11,353 nucleotides of DNA from Fluviicola sp. (GTDB taxonomy: Bacteria; Bacteroidota; Bacteroidia; Flavobacteriales_D; Crocinitomicaceae): contig NZ_JASLCN010000473.1 in the NCBI RefSeq assembly GCF_030151805.1, positions 1 through 11,353 of the forward strand. Reading direction: 5' to 3'. Positions 1 through 6,654 of this stretch are shown here, in pieces (position 1 is the first letter of the stretch; each line of letters starts with the position of its first letter). Both the position numbers and the translations under genes were made by a program. The notes beneath the pieces are model-generated. The model did no database searches and had not been told where the DNA came from. It saw only the letters and a list, made by a program, of their open reading frames with translations.

Positions 1-17
1 AATTAGGTACAATCATC

Positions 18-83
18 GCTATATCTATGCTATATCTATGCTATATCTATGCTATATCTATGCTATATCTATGCTATATCTAT
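18..83. repeat. 11-bp tandem repeat, six perfect copies
   Basis: Six consecutive perfect copies of GCTATATCTAT fill this stretch. The next units (84-94, 95-105, 106-116, 117-127) match the consensus at about 6-7 of 11 positions, so the array seems to fade into decayed copies rather than stop. Because 11 is not a multiple of 3, the plus frame through it reads as an 11-residue Tyr/Leu-rich repeat, but nothing suggests that it is translated. The unit length is close to one helical turn, so the A/T steps recur on one DNA face. Such an array may be length-variable between strains. Confidence 0.95.
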
Positions 84-192
84 GGAGTATTTATGCCTTA
101 TTATTGGTTTATTTACGCGGTATGGTTGTCTTTGATACAGGTGGTATATCCTTTAAATAAGCCGGAATTATCCTCAATCTTCAGATGCGTCC

Positions 193-236
193 AAAAAATA
201 ACCCCGAACTGTCATAAATACAATTCGGGGTTTTTT
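193..236. terminator. Bidirectional rho-independent terminator
   Basis: The stem CCCCGAACTG (202-211) pairs with CAATTCGGGG (221-230): seven perfect outer pairs, one C/A mismatch, then two more pairs, around the loop TCATAAATA. On the plus strand it is followed by six T (231-236). On the minus strand it is followed by TTATTTTTT (complement of 193-201). It can therefore end the leftward operon, whose last stop codon is at 311, and any rightward transcript entering from the left edge. Confidence 0.85.
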
Positions 237-310
237 GTTAATTATGGTGGCTCTTAAATCTCAAAAACTAACTAACGGAAACACTCATTTCCTTATCGCA
301 ACCATAACTA

Positions 311-703
311 TCAAAATTGAGAGTGAGAAACCTTTAAAATCTCGACTTCCTGAATTCCATTGGGAAATTCCCACATGATTCGATCTGTTTCAGCATAGCC
401 GATCAAAGCCGAACCCATAGGAGTCAGAATAGAGATGCGTTTTTGCTCTGAATTGGAATTTTCAGGCAATACCAATTGAATTTTCATAATTCCAAAAGGT
501 GTATTGACATCTACGATGCTGTTCAAACGAATCACATCTTCCGGAAACGCTTCCGTTTCATCAATCAATCTGGCCGTTTTCAACTCTTGCTTCAAGCGTG
601 AAATACAACTGTTCATCAGATTGGCTGACTCTGTAATCGGATGGATCAACTCAGAGATGAGTTCATACTCCTTTTTATCTAAAACAATACTCGAATACTT
701 CAT
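311..703 (-). CDS. Rnk/GreA-family RNA polymerase-binding protein
   Basis: This 130-aa protein has the layout of Rnk, the small GreA/GreB-like protein: a short helical N-terminal part (residues 1-45) and a C-terminal FKBP-like GreA domain (about 52-125). The signature is ISILTPMGSALIGYAETDRI (90-109), the typical 'xSILTPxGxALIG' core, with a preceding beta strand at GIMKIQLVLP (71-80). Family members bind in or near the RNA polymerase secondary channel, and GreA/GreB rescue backtracked complexes. The short coiled coil makes a Rnk-like, non-cleaving role more likely than true GreA. I chose the ATG at 703 because the resulting protein matches the family; a longer frame up to 781 overlaps the end of pntB. 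The start lies 2 nt after the pntB stop, so translation is probably coupled and this is the last gene of the operon. Its target here is unknown. Confidence 0.82.
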   Translation of the reverse strand: MKYSSIVLDKKEYELISELIHPITESANLMNSCISRLKQELKTARLIDETEAFPEDVIRLNSIVDVNTPFGIMKIQLVLPENSNSEQKRISILTPMGSALIGYAETDRIMWEFPNGIQEVEILKVSHSQF

Positions 704-705
704 AG

Positions 706-2109
706 CTAAAAGCTCAGTGTTTTTAATTCTCCAATAATTCCGGATAATGCGTCTTTCGCATCCGCAAAAAGAAGGGTACAATTGTCCTCACCGAACAAAT
801 GATTTTCAACTCCTGCATATCCTTTACTCATTCCCCGCTTGATCACAACCACCTGTCTCGAATCATATGCCTTAATAATCGGCATTCCGTAGATCGGACT
901 GGAAGCATCGTTTTCTGCTGCAGGATTTACCACGTCATTTGCCCCGATCACAATGGAAATATCGTAGGTCGACATCTGATCGTTCACTTCTTCCATTTCT
1001 TTCAATTTGTCGTAGTGAACATCTGCTTCCGCAAGAAGTACGTTCATATGTCCGGGCATTCTTCCTGCTACCGGATGAATGATATAATCTACTTCGATTC
1101 CTTTGGATTCCAACACCTGTTCCAGCTGTGTGCAAAGATGCTGTGCCTGTGCAACTGCCAAACCGTAGCCCGGAATGATTGCCACCTTGCTTGAAAAAGC
1201 CAGGTTGGTTGCCAATTCACCGATCGAAGTGCGTTTAATTTCCATTTCAACTTCCGAAGATTGTGATCCGATAGAAGCTCCTTTGAAATTTCCGGCCAAT
1301 ACATTCCACAACGAACGATTCATTGCCTTACACATCAACAAGGTCAGTAAAACACCCGCAGACCCCACGAAAATTCCTCCTGAGATCATCAACAGGTTGT
1401 GGAACATAATTCCTGCCAATGCGGTGGCAACTCCCGTCAAGGAGTTTAAAAGAGAAATTACTACCGGCATATCCGCTCCACCGATCGGGAACACGAAAAC
1501 CAATCCGTAAATACTTGCCAGGACTCCCAAAACCGCGATTTCCTGGATCAGGGTCAAATGCAACACATCAAATGAAACCAGGAAAGGAATCGCGACCATT
1601 GCAAGTAGTAAAACCCGTGATGAAACAGACACGAATCGTGTACGAATATCTTTCAGCTTTCCGGATAACTTCAGGTAAGCCACAATACTTCCTGAAAAAG
1701 AAGTGGCACCGATCATCATGGCAGTCATCAAAATAACCGCTGCCGTGCGATCTACTTCCGGAGCATGCGCCAATTGCTGTCCTTCGATAATTCCGAGCAA
1801 CAAGGCACAACCACCACCCATCGCATTGAAATACGAAACCAACTGGGGCATTTTTGTCATTTCCGCTTTATCGGACATGCGTTTTCCAAGAACGGTTCCC
1901 AACAAAATTGCAACGATGATCAAAATCAGGTTAATCGTTACAGGGCCGCCGTAAAATGCATGAATGACGGTTGCAACAATTGCCAGGGTCATCCCTAATC
2001 CGGCAATAATATTTCCTCGTTTGGCAAACTGAGGCGAGCTCAGAAATTTCAGCCCGACAATGAATGAGATCATCGCCAGGAAGTAACTTACTTCCAGTAA
2101 AATTGTCAT
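706..2109 (-). CDS. pntB: NAD(P) transhydrogenase subunit beta
   Basis: PntB carries the proton-conducting membrane domain II and the NADP(H)-binding domain III of the inner-membrane transhydrogenase (NADH + NADP+ to NAD+ + NADPH, driven by proton influx). Residues 1-280 are mostly hydrophobic helices and include the conserved GADMPVVISLLNSLTG segment (211-226), with Asn222 where E. coli has its essential Asn222. Domain III (about 305-467) shows GYGLAVAQAQ (314-323), HPVAGRMPGHMNVLLAEA (345-362), GANDVVNPAA (389-398), GMPI (408-411) and the KRGMSKGYAGVEN loop (424-436), all hallmark NADP-site motifs. The 467-aa length matches the family (about 460). At the position equivalent to E. coli His91 there appears to be Asn95 instead. 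The gene follows pntA2 by 42 nt and ends 2 nt before the Rnk-like gene. Confidence 0.97.
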   Translation of the reverse strand: MTILLEVSYFLAMISFIVGLKFLSSPQFAKRGNIIAGLGMTLAIVATVIHAFYGGPVTINLILIIVAILLGTVLGKRMSDKAEMTKMPQLVSYFNAMGGGCALLLGIIEGQQLAHAPEVDRTAAVILMTAMMIGATSFSGSIVAYLKLSGKLKDIRTRFVSVSSRVLLLAMVAIPFLVSFDVLHLTLIQEIAVLGVLASIYGLVFVFPIGGADMPVVISLLNSLTGVATALAGIMFHNLLMISGGIFVGSAGVLLTLLMCKAMNRSLWNVLAGNFKGASIGSQSSEVEMEIKRTSIGELATNLAFSSKVAIIPGYGLAVAQAQHLCTQLEQVLESKGIEVDYIIHPVAGRMPGHMNVLLAEADVHYDKLKEMEEVNDQMSTYDISIVIGANDVVNPAAENDASSPIYGMPIIKAYDSRQVVVIKRGMSKGYAGVENHLFGEDNCTLLFADAKDALSGIIGELKTLSF

Positions 2110-2151
2110 ATTAATTTAATTGAAAACGGTGTATAAAAGCCTTTAGGTCTC

Positions 2152-2451
2152 TTATTTCTTTTTTGAAAACATAGACAGAATGCGGCCTGTCACGAAGAAT
2201 CCTCCTGAGATATTGAGGGTTCCCAAAAGTACTGCGATGAATCCCAAAGTGAGATTGAGATAATCATCGGAAGGAACATGATACATCGTAATAATAGCTC
2301 CTGCTAAAATCACTCCGTGGATTGCATTTGCTCCTGACATCAATGGTGTGTGCAAAATTGCCGGAACATTCGAAATAATTTCGATTCCCAAAAAGATACA
2401 CAACAGAATAAAATAAAGTGGCGCCTGATTTCCAGTAATAAAGTCTAACAT
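2152..2451 (-). CDS. pntA2: NAD(P) transhydrogenase subunit alpha part 2
   Basis: This 99-aa protein supplies the membrane helices that, in two-subunit enzymes such as that of E. coli, form the C-terminal part of the alpha subunit. Three hydrophobic helices are visible (about 10-28, 42-57, 67-90). The conserved stretch NVPAILHTPLMSGANAIHG (28-46) is diagnostic, and the C-terminus is basic (SKKK). His34 and His45 lie in or near membrane segments and could take part in proton transfer, as proposed for three-subunit transhydrogenases that lack the PntB histidine. The start codon overlaps the pntA1 stop by 7 nt (ATGTTAG), showing translational coupling. The split alpha subunit is common in R. rubrum- and Thermus-type enzymes and is not a frameshift artefact: both parts have family-typical ends. 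Confidence 0.95.
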   Translation of the reverse strand: MLDFITGNQAPLYFILLCIFLGIEIISNVPAILHTPLMSGANAIHGVILAGAIITMYHVPSDDYLNLTLGFIAVLLGTLNISGGFFVTGRILSMFSKKK

Positions 2452-3572
2452 ACTATTTCTTTAACTAATGATACTAATCGTTCGTTCACAATTTCTCCGT
2501 CTTCGATCAACCGGCTTCCTTTCAGAATCGGATCTTCCGAACGTGAAGCGGAATCAACTTGCTGGTAATGTTTTAAGAAGTTGAAGTAATTGGTTGCAAG
2601 CAACTGAGAGGCTGTTTGAGCCAGTTCTCTCGATAAATACGAATTCCCCAGGATACTGACACCGTTGTGTGAGATCGTTTTTCCGTCTTCCGTCAATGCA
2701 CAGTTTCCACCTTGTTCGGAAGCCAAATCAATGATTACCGAACCTTTCTTCATTTTCTCCACACTTGATTTTTCAATCAATAGAGGCGCTCTTCTTCCCG
2801 GGATATTTGCCGTTGTAATCACAATGGATGATTCGGAAACGTACTGATCAATCAGCGCACGCTGTTTTTCCAGGTATGCTTCGGATTGTTCGATTGCGTA
2901 TCCTCCTGCGCTTGCACTTTCGGCTGCTCCTTCCACTTCAATGAAATTTGCACCCAAACTTTTTACTTCTTCTTTTGCTGAACTTCTTACATCAAAAACA
3001 TGTACAATAGCCCCCAATCTTCTTGCTGTTGCAATTGCCTGTAATCCGGCAACTCCTGCTCCAAGGATTAAAACTCTTGCGGGACGGATTGTTCCGGCAG
3101 CAGTTGTAAACATTGGCAGCACCGAACCATACAATTCAGCAGCTTTGATGACAGCTTTGTATCCCGAAAGAGAAGCTATGGATGATAAAACATCCATAGA
3201 CTGCGCTTTCGTACTTCTTGGAACCAAATCTAAGCTGTAAACGCTTAGATTTGGTTTCTTTAATTTTTCTACCTCATCTGTCCGAAACAGGGGGTTCATC
3301 ATCGAAACAAACATCTTTTCAGAGTCTGATTGAAAGGGGGAATCAAATGGGTTGATGAACGTAATTATGTCAAGTAATTGTATCATTTCATCGCGACCCA
3401 TCAAAACCGCTCCCGCTTTGATGTAGTCGTCATTTGAAAACCCCGCTTTCTCACCAGTACCGCTTTCGAAGTAAACTTCGAAAGACAATTCTTTTATTAA
3501 TCTTTGAACGACAGATGGAACAATTGCTGTTCTTGTTTCTTCACCCTGTTCTTTCAGAATTCCTATTTTCAT
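2445..3572 (-). CDS. pntA1: NAD(P) transhydrogenase subunit alpha part 1
   Basis: This is the soluble NAD(H)-binding domain I of proton-translocating transhydrogenase, 375 aa, related to alanine dehydrogenase. Visible motifs are RTAIVPS (14-20), the 'RQD loop' PRSTKAQSMDVLSS (118-131), the Rossmann loop GAGVAGLQA (171-179) followed at the end of strand 2 by Asp194 (VFDVR), NIPGRRAP (256-263) and DLASEQGGN (282-290). Arg119, Gln124 and Asp127 have the same spacing as Arg127/Gln132/Asp135 of the R. rubrum enzyme, so hydride-transfer residues are kept. The N-terminus MKIGILKE is typical of the family and supports the ATG at 3572. The gene lies 15 nt after glutamate dehydrogenase and overlaps pntA2 by 7 nt. 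Domain I works peripherally on the cytoplasmic side with PntA2 and PntB. Confidence 0.96.
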   Translation of the reverse strand: MKIGILKEQGEETRTAIVPSVVQRLIKELSFEVYFESGTGEKAGFSNDDYIKAGAVLMGRDEMIQLLDIITFINPFDSPFQSDSEKMFVSMMNPLFRTDEVEKLKKPNLSVYSLDLVPRSTKAQSMDVLSSIASLSGYKAVIKAAELYGSVLPMFTTAAGTIRPARVLILGAGVAGLQAIATARRLGAIVHVFDVRSSAKEEVKSLGANFIEVEGAAESASAGGYAIEQSEAYLEKQRALIDQYVSESSIVITTANIPGRRAPLLIEKSSVEKMKKGSVIIDLASEQGGNCALTEDGKTISHNGVSILGNSYLSRELAQTASQLLATNYFNFLKHYQQVDSASRSEDPILKGSRLIEDGEIVNERLVSLVKEIVC

Positions 3573-3587
3573 TCTTTTTGTTAAAAA

Positions 3588-4865
3588 TTATGGGAAAACT
3601 CCACGCTCGTTATACGTTAACTCAATGCGTTTGATCGCTTCGATATAAGCTGCCGTGCGGAAATCTGCCTTGTATTCTTCAGCCGTGCGAACAACACGAT
3701 TAAACGAATCCAACATTTTCTTTTCCAAACGTGTGATTACGTCTTCAAATTCCCAGATTTCACCGCTTCTGTTCTGAAGCCATTCGAAATAACTTCCGAT
3801 CACACCTCCGGAATTACATAGAATATCCGGGATGATATCAACACCTTTCTCACGCAAAACTGCTTCTCCTTCCGGCGTTGTAGGGCCGTTTGCTCCTTCA
3901 GCAATTACTTTCGCCTTGATGGAATCAGCATTCAAATTGGTAATCTGATTTCCTAAAGCTGCAGGAATACATACATCACAATCTACTGAGAAGAAGTCCT
4001 CATTCGGCATTGCAACTGCTTTCGGATAGTTTGCAATTGCTCCGTTATTGTTTTTCATGTAGTCCAACAAATCCAGGGGATCAATTCCGTTTGCGTTGTA
4101 GATTGAACCGGAAGCATCCTGAACCGCCGTTAAAACGGCTCCGTTCTCCTGCATGAAAACAGAAGCCCACTGCCCCACGTTTCCAAATCCCTGAACGATG
4201 TATTTTTTTCCTTCAAGCGATGTCTTTCTCCAGTTTGCCCAAGCTTTCAAAGTAACGACTACTCCGAATCCTGTTGCGCGGTCACGTCCGCGAAGGCCTC
4301 CTGAATTCACCGGTTTTCCGGTAACAACATGTGAATATTTGGAACGCTCATTCGGCTGCTTTGTCGACATGTACGTATCTGCGATCCAAGCCATGATTTG
4401 TGAATTGGTATTTACATCCGGTGCAGGAATATCGTATTCCGGCCCGATGTTATCTCCCAAAGCATGCGTAAAACGACGTGTAATACGCTCTAATTCCGCC
4501 TTGGAGTATTTCGACGGGTCAATTTGAATTCCACCTTTTCCTCCACCGTACGGCAATCCTGCCAATGAAGTTTTCCATGTCATCCAAATTGCCAACGCTT
4601 TTGCATCATCCAATTCGATTTCCGGATGATAACGAAGTCCACCTTTGTACGGACCTAATGCATTGTTGTGCTGTACGCGGTAACCTGTAAACACTTCTAC
4701 AGATCCGTTATCCAACCGCACAGGAAAATGAACTACTAATTCATTGTTTGTTTGCCCCAAAATCTTGCGAATGTCTGCATTCAAATTCATTGCATCGGCA
4801 GCTTTCTCAAATTGCTGACGAACGCTATCAATCATTCGAGGTGCTTTTTGTTCTTTTGTCATCAT
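3588..4865 (-). CDS. Glutamate dehydrogenase (Glu/Leu/Phe/Val family)
   Basis: This enzyme reversibly aminates 2-oxoglutarate to glutamate with NAD(P)H. The 425-aa length fits the small hexameric class. The N-terminal substrate domain has GPYKGGLRYHP (71-81), WKTSLAGLPYGGGKGG (97-112) and PAPDVNT (147-153). Lys74, Lys98, Lys110 and Asp150 are spaced exactly like Lys89, Lys113, Lys125 and Asp165 of Clostridium symbiosum glutamate dehydrogenase. Ser358 in GSYFEW matches the serine that selects glutamate over branched-chain substrates. The cofactor domain has GFGNVG (226-231). The acidic end of the next strand (Asp250) leaves NAD versus NADP preference open. It starts MMTK; the first ATG, 9 nt after the Cys-rich gene, is used. 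Its position directly before pntA1 suggests a link to NADPH/NADH balance. Confidence 0.95.
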   Translation of the reverse strand: MMTKEQKAPRMIDSVRQQFEKAADAMNLNADIRKILGQTNNELVVHFPVRLDNGSVEVFTGYRVQHNNALGPYKGGLRYHPEIELDDAKALAIWMTWKTSLAGLPYGGGKGGIQIDPSKYSKAELERITRRFTHALGDNIGPEYDIPAPDVNTNSQIMAWIADTYMSTKQPNERSKYSHVVTGKPVNSGGLRGRDRATGFGVVVTLKAWANWRKTSLEGKKYIVQGFGNVGQWASVFMQENGAVLTAVQDASGSIYNANGIDPLDLLDYMKNNNGAIANYPKAVAMPNEDFFSVDCDVCIPAALGNQITNLNADSIKAKVIAEGANGPTTPEGEAVLREKGVDIIPDILCNSGGVIGSYFEWLQNRSGEIWEFEDVITRLEKKMLDSFNRVVRTAEEYKADFRTAAYIEAIKRIELTYNERGVFP

Positions 4866-4874
4866 ATCATTTGA

Positions 4875-5144
4875 TTATTGATAATTTTCGCAGGTAAAGA
4901 TGAAGATTTCCGGTGAATAATAGCAACAAGAATTCTTTTGATCGCAATGATTGCATAAAGTACTATCGTTTGCTGCCACATCCCGATAGGCCGGAGACTT
5001 CAAAAACATACTTTGAATTTCTGAAAAAACGACCAGGGGTTCGTATTCAGAACACTCCCAGGTTGATTCTCCCGGAGCGTGCAAAGTGCAGTTTTTTGCG
5101 AAATGACAGGACTCGCAAATTCCTTTCCCATATCGATTCATCAT
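4875..5144 (-). CDS. Small protein with duplicated Cys4 motif
   Basis: I do not recognise a named family. The 89-aa protein contains two copies of exactly the same pattern, C-x2-C-x5-C-x11-C-x2-Y: Cys10/13/19/31 with Tyr34, and Cys64/67/73/85 with Tyr88. An extra Cys74 sits beside the third ligand of the second copy. Each half could bind a zinc ion or an Fe-S cluster. The linker (36-60) has no cysteine and no transmembrane segment, and no signal peptide is visible, so it should be cytoplasmic. It is the first gene after the candidate sigma-54 promoter and lies 9 nt before glutamate dehydrogenase, so it probably belongs to the operon and may act as a metal/redox-responsive partner. Two ATGs open it (5144, 5141); the first is annotated. 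That it is a real gene is well supported by the repeated spacing and the operon position; the function is unknown. Confidence 0.85.
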   Translation of the reverse strand: MMNRYGKGICESCHFAKNCTLHAPGESTWECSEYEPLVVFSEIQSMFLKSPAYRDVAANDSTLCNHCDQKNSCCYYSPEIFIFTCENYQ

Positions 5145-5172
5145 TCAACTTAAAATCGTTGACAGGCTGTTT

Positions 5173-5188
5173 TCAGAAAGCGTGCCAA
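5173..5188 (-). promoter_or_regulatory. Candidate sigma-54 (-24/-12) promoter
   Basis: Minus strand: TTGGCACGCTTTCTGA. The -24 element TTGGCACG is a perfect consensus match. The -12 element is CTGA rather than TTGC, so the GG and the downstream G have the correct 10-bp spacing but the invariant C is A. The predicted transcript would start near 5161, about 17 nt before the ATG at 5144. An NtrC-type activator gene ends 129 bp upstream. The weak -12 half is the main reason for doubt. Confidence 0.55.
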
Positions 5189-5277
5189 AATCTGAACAAA
5201 GGACTGAAGTTGGTACGCAAAGCATTGTGAACCAACGGAATTTAAGATTTAAAAGAAATAAATGAGGAAACATGAAG

Positions 5278-5312
5278 CGGGTAAAAATTCCCCACTGCGT
5301 AAAAATTACCCG
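5278..5312. promoter_or_regulatory. Candidate enhancer (UAS) repeat
   Basis: Two copies of GTAAAAATT (5281-5289 and 5299-5307) lie 18 bp apart. The second forms the dyad GTAA-AAA-TTAC (5299-5309). The whole block is flanked by the perfect inverted repeat CGGGTAA (5278-5284) / TTACCCG (5306-5312). It begins 5 bp past the response regulator stop and sits about 117-151 bp upstream of the predicted sigma-54 start, a usual place for dimer-binding sites of NtrC-family activators. No T-tract follows on the minus strand, so a terminator is unlikely. That the neighbouring regulator binds it is inference. Confidence 0.5.
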
Positions 5313-5316
5313 GGAA

Positions 5317-6654
5317 TTATTTGATCTTTTGCCCCAGTGTTTTGCGGTCGATTCCCAAAATTTCAGCTGCTTTCGTTTTGTTCTGATCAACCGAATCGAG
5401 TACTTTCAGAATGTACTCTTTTTCCTGTTCTTTGAGGGTCAGGAATTCGGCTTGGTGGGTTCCACTATTTTTAGGTGCCTGAACTTTTAAATAATCCGAT
5501 AAATTTTTCACATCAATGCTTCCGCGACCCATAATTAAGGATCGTTGAATGACATTTTCCAGTTCCCGAACATTCCCCGGCCAGCTGTGACGAATCAAAA
5601 TATCCAAAGCTTGTTGTGAAATTTCAGGTGTCCGGTCGAATTCAGCACCGTGTTTCCGCAAAAAGAAGTGAACCAAGAGGGGAATATCGTCTTTTCGTTC
5701 TCTCAACGGCGGCATTTCAATGTTTACCACATTCAAGCGGTAATACAAATCTTCGCGGAAGGTTCCCTGGCGAACCATCTGCTGCAAACCGGCATTGGTT
5801 GCCGCAATAATCCGAACGTCAATCTTCTGTGCTTTCGAAGAACCGATCATCGTAATTTCCTTTTCCTGGAGCACGCGCAATAAACGGCTTTGCACATTAT
5901 GGGACGCATTTCCGATCTCATCGAGGAAAATGGTTCCGGTATTTGCCGCCTGGAAAAAACCAACGCGGTTTTCCATTGCCCCGGTAAAAGATCCTTTCAG
6001 GAATCCAAACAATTCACTTTCCAGTAAATTTTCCGGGATTGCCCCGCAGTTTACGCTGATAAAAGGTGCTTTGGAACGCCGGCCACTGTAATGAATCGCG
6101 CGGGCAACCAATTCTTTCCCGGTTCCGCTTTCTCCTTCGATCAACACAGTTGCCGTATTATTTTTAATCAACTGAATGACTTCTGCCAGGCGTTTCATGG
6201 ATTCGGAACGGCCAATCATCCCCAAAACAGCAAAAGGGCTTGGGTTATCAAGTTTTTCCTCGGTCTTGATCTGGCGTTTTTCTTTCCGGTTCTTCAGAAG
6301 GCAGTTTTCCACCGACTGACTCAGCTCTAACTGTGTAAAAGGCTTTACCAGGTAATCAATCACTCCGGATTTCAGGGCTTCTACAGCTCCGGAAATCGAA
6401 GGATATCCCGTTACAACCAAAACCGGCAGTTCGGGATAATGCTCTTTTACATAATGAACCAGCTGCATTCCGTTTACTTCGGGCATTTGCAGGTCGGTGA
6501 TCAATAAATCAACAGACGTGTGTTTCAGCACCTCAATGGCATCGTGCACATTGCTTGCCTGGAAAGTAATGAAGTGCATTGCTTTTAGTTGCCGCTGGAG
6601 CAATTCCAACATTTCCAATGAATCGTCAACAACTAAAACACTTTCTCCTTTCAT
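5317..6654 (-). CDS. NtrC-family sigma-54-dependent response regulator
   Basis: A 445-aa activator with the classic three-part layout. The receiver (1-120) has the acidic pair Asp10/Asp11, phospho-acceptor Asp54 (LLITDLQMP), Thr82 and Lys104. The AAA+ domain (about 145-375) has Walker A GESGTGKE (174-181), GSFTGA (221-226) as the sigma-54 contact loop in place of the usual GAFTGA, Walker B TIFLDEIG (241-248), FREDLYYRLNV (299-309) and SWPGNVRELEN (357-367). The Fis-type helix-turn-helix is at NKTKAAEILGIDRKTLGQKIK (425-445), and the protein ends right at this helix, slightly shorter than relatives. On phosphorylation it should oligomerise and remodel sigma-54 RNA polymerase at enhancer-linked promoters. 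The start ATG overlaps the kinase stop (ATGA, 4 nt), so the two form a cognate pair. The nearest plausible target is the operon immediately downstream. Confidence 0.95.
   Translation of the reverse strand: MKGESVLVVDDSLEMLELLQRQLKAMHFITFQASNVHDAIEVLKHTSVDLLITDLQMPEVNGMQLVHYVKEHYPELPVLVVTGYPSISGAVEALKSGVIDYLVKPFTQLELSQSVENCLLKNRKEKRQIKTEEKLDNPSPFAVLGMIGRSESMKRLAEVIQLIKNNTATVLIEGESGTGKELVARAIHYSGRRSKAPFISVNCGAIPENLLESELFGFLKGSFTGAMENRVGFFQAANTGTIFLDEIGNASHNVQSRLLRVLQEKEITMIGSSKAQKIDVRIIAATNAGLQQMVRQGTFREDLYYRLNVVNIEMPPLRERKDDIPLLVHFFLRKHGAEFDRTPEISQQALDILIRHSWPGNVRELENVIQRSLIMGRGSIDVKNLSDYLKVQAPKNSGTHQAEFLTLKEQEKEYILKVLDSVDQNKTKAAEILGIDRKTLGQKIK

Noticed and set aside
18..83. CRISPR-like array
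   Set aside because: The units are 11 bp and directly adjacent, with no spacers.
27..257. Plus-strand open frame of 76 codons over the tandem repeat
   Set aside because: Its first part is only the 11-bp repeat read in frame, the rest crosses a strong terminator hairpin, and no protein family is recognisable.
311..781. Longer 156-aa form of the Rnk-like protein
   Set aside because: The extra 26 residues overlap the end of pntB and do not resemble the family; the ATG at 703 starts the family-like sequence.
799..1194. 131-codon plus-strand open frame opposite pntB
   Set aside because: It is antisense to the conserved NADP-binding domain and has a His/Cys-rich, unrecognisable translation.
2445..2451. 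Overlap between pntA1 and pntA2 as a frameshift splitting one alpha subunit
   Set aside because: Separate PntA1 and PntA2 proteins are a normal arrangement in many bacteria, and both ends match that form.
5278..5312. Inverted repeat CGGGTAA/TTACCCG as terminator of the regulator operon
   Set aside because: The stem is 7 bp with a 21-nt loop and no T-tract follows on the minus strand; a regulatory site fits better.
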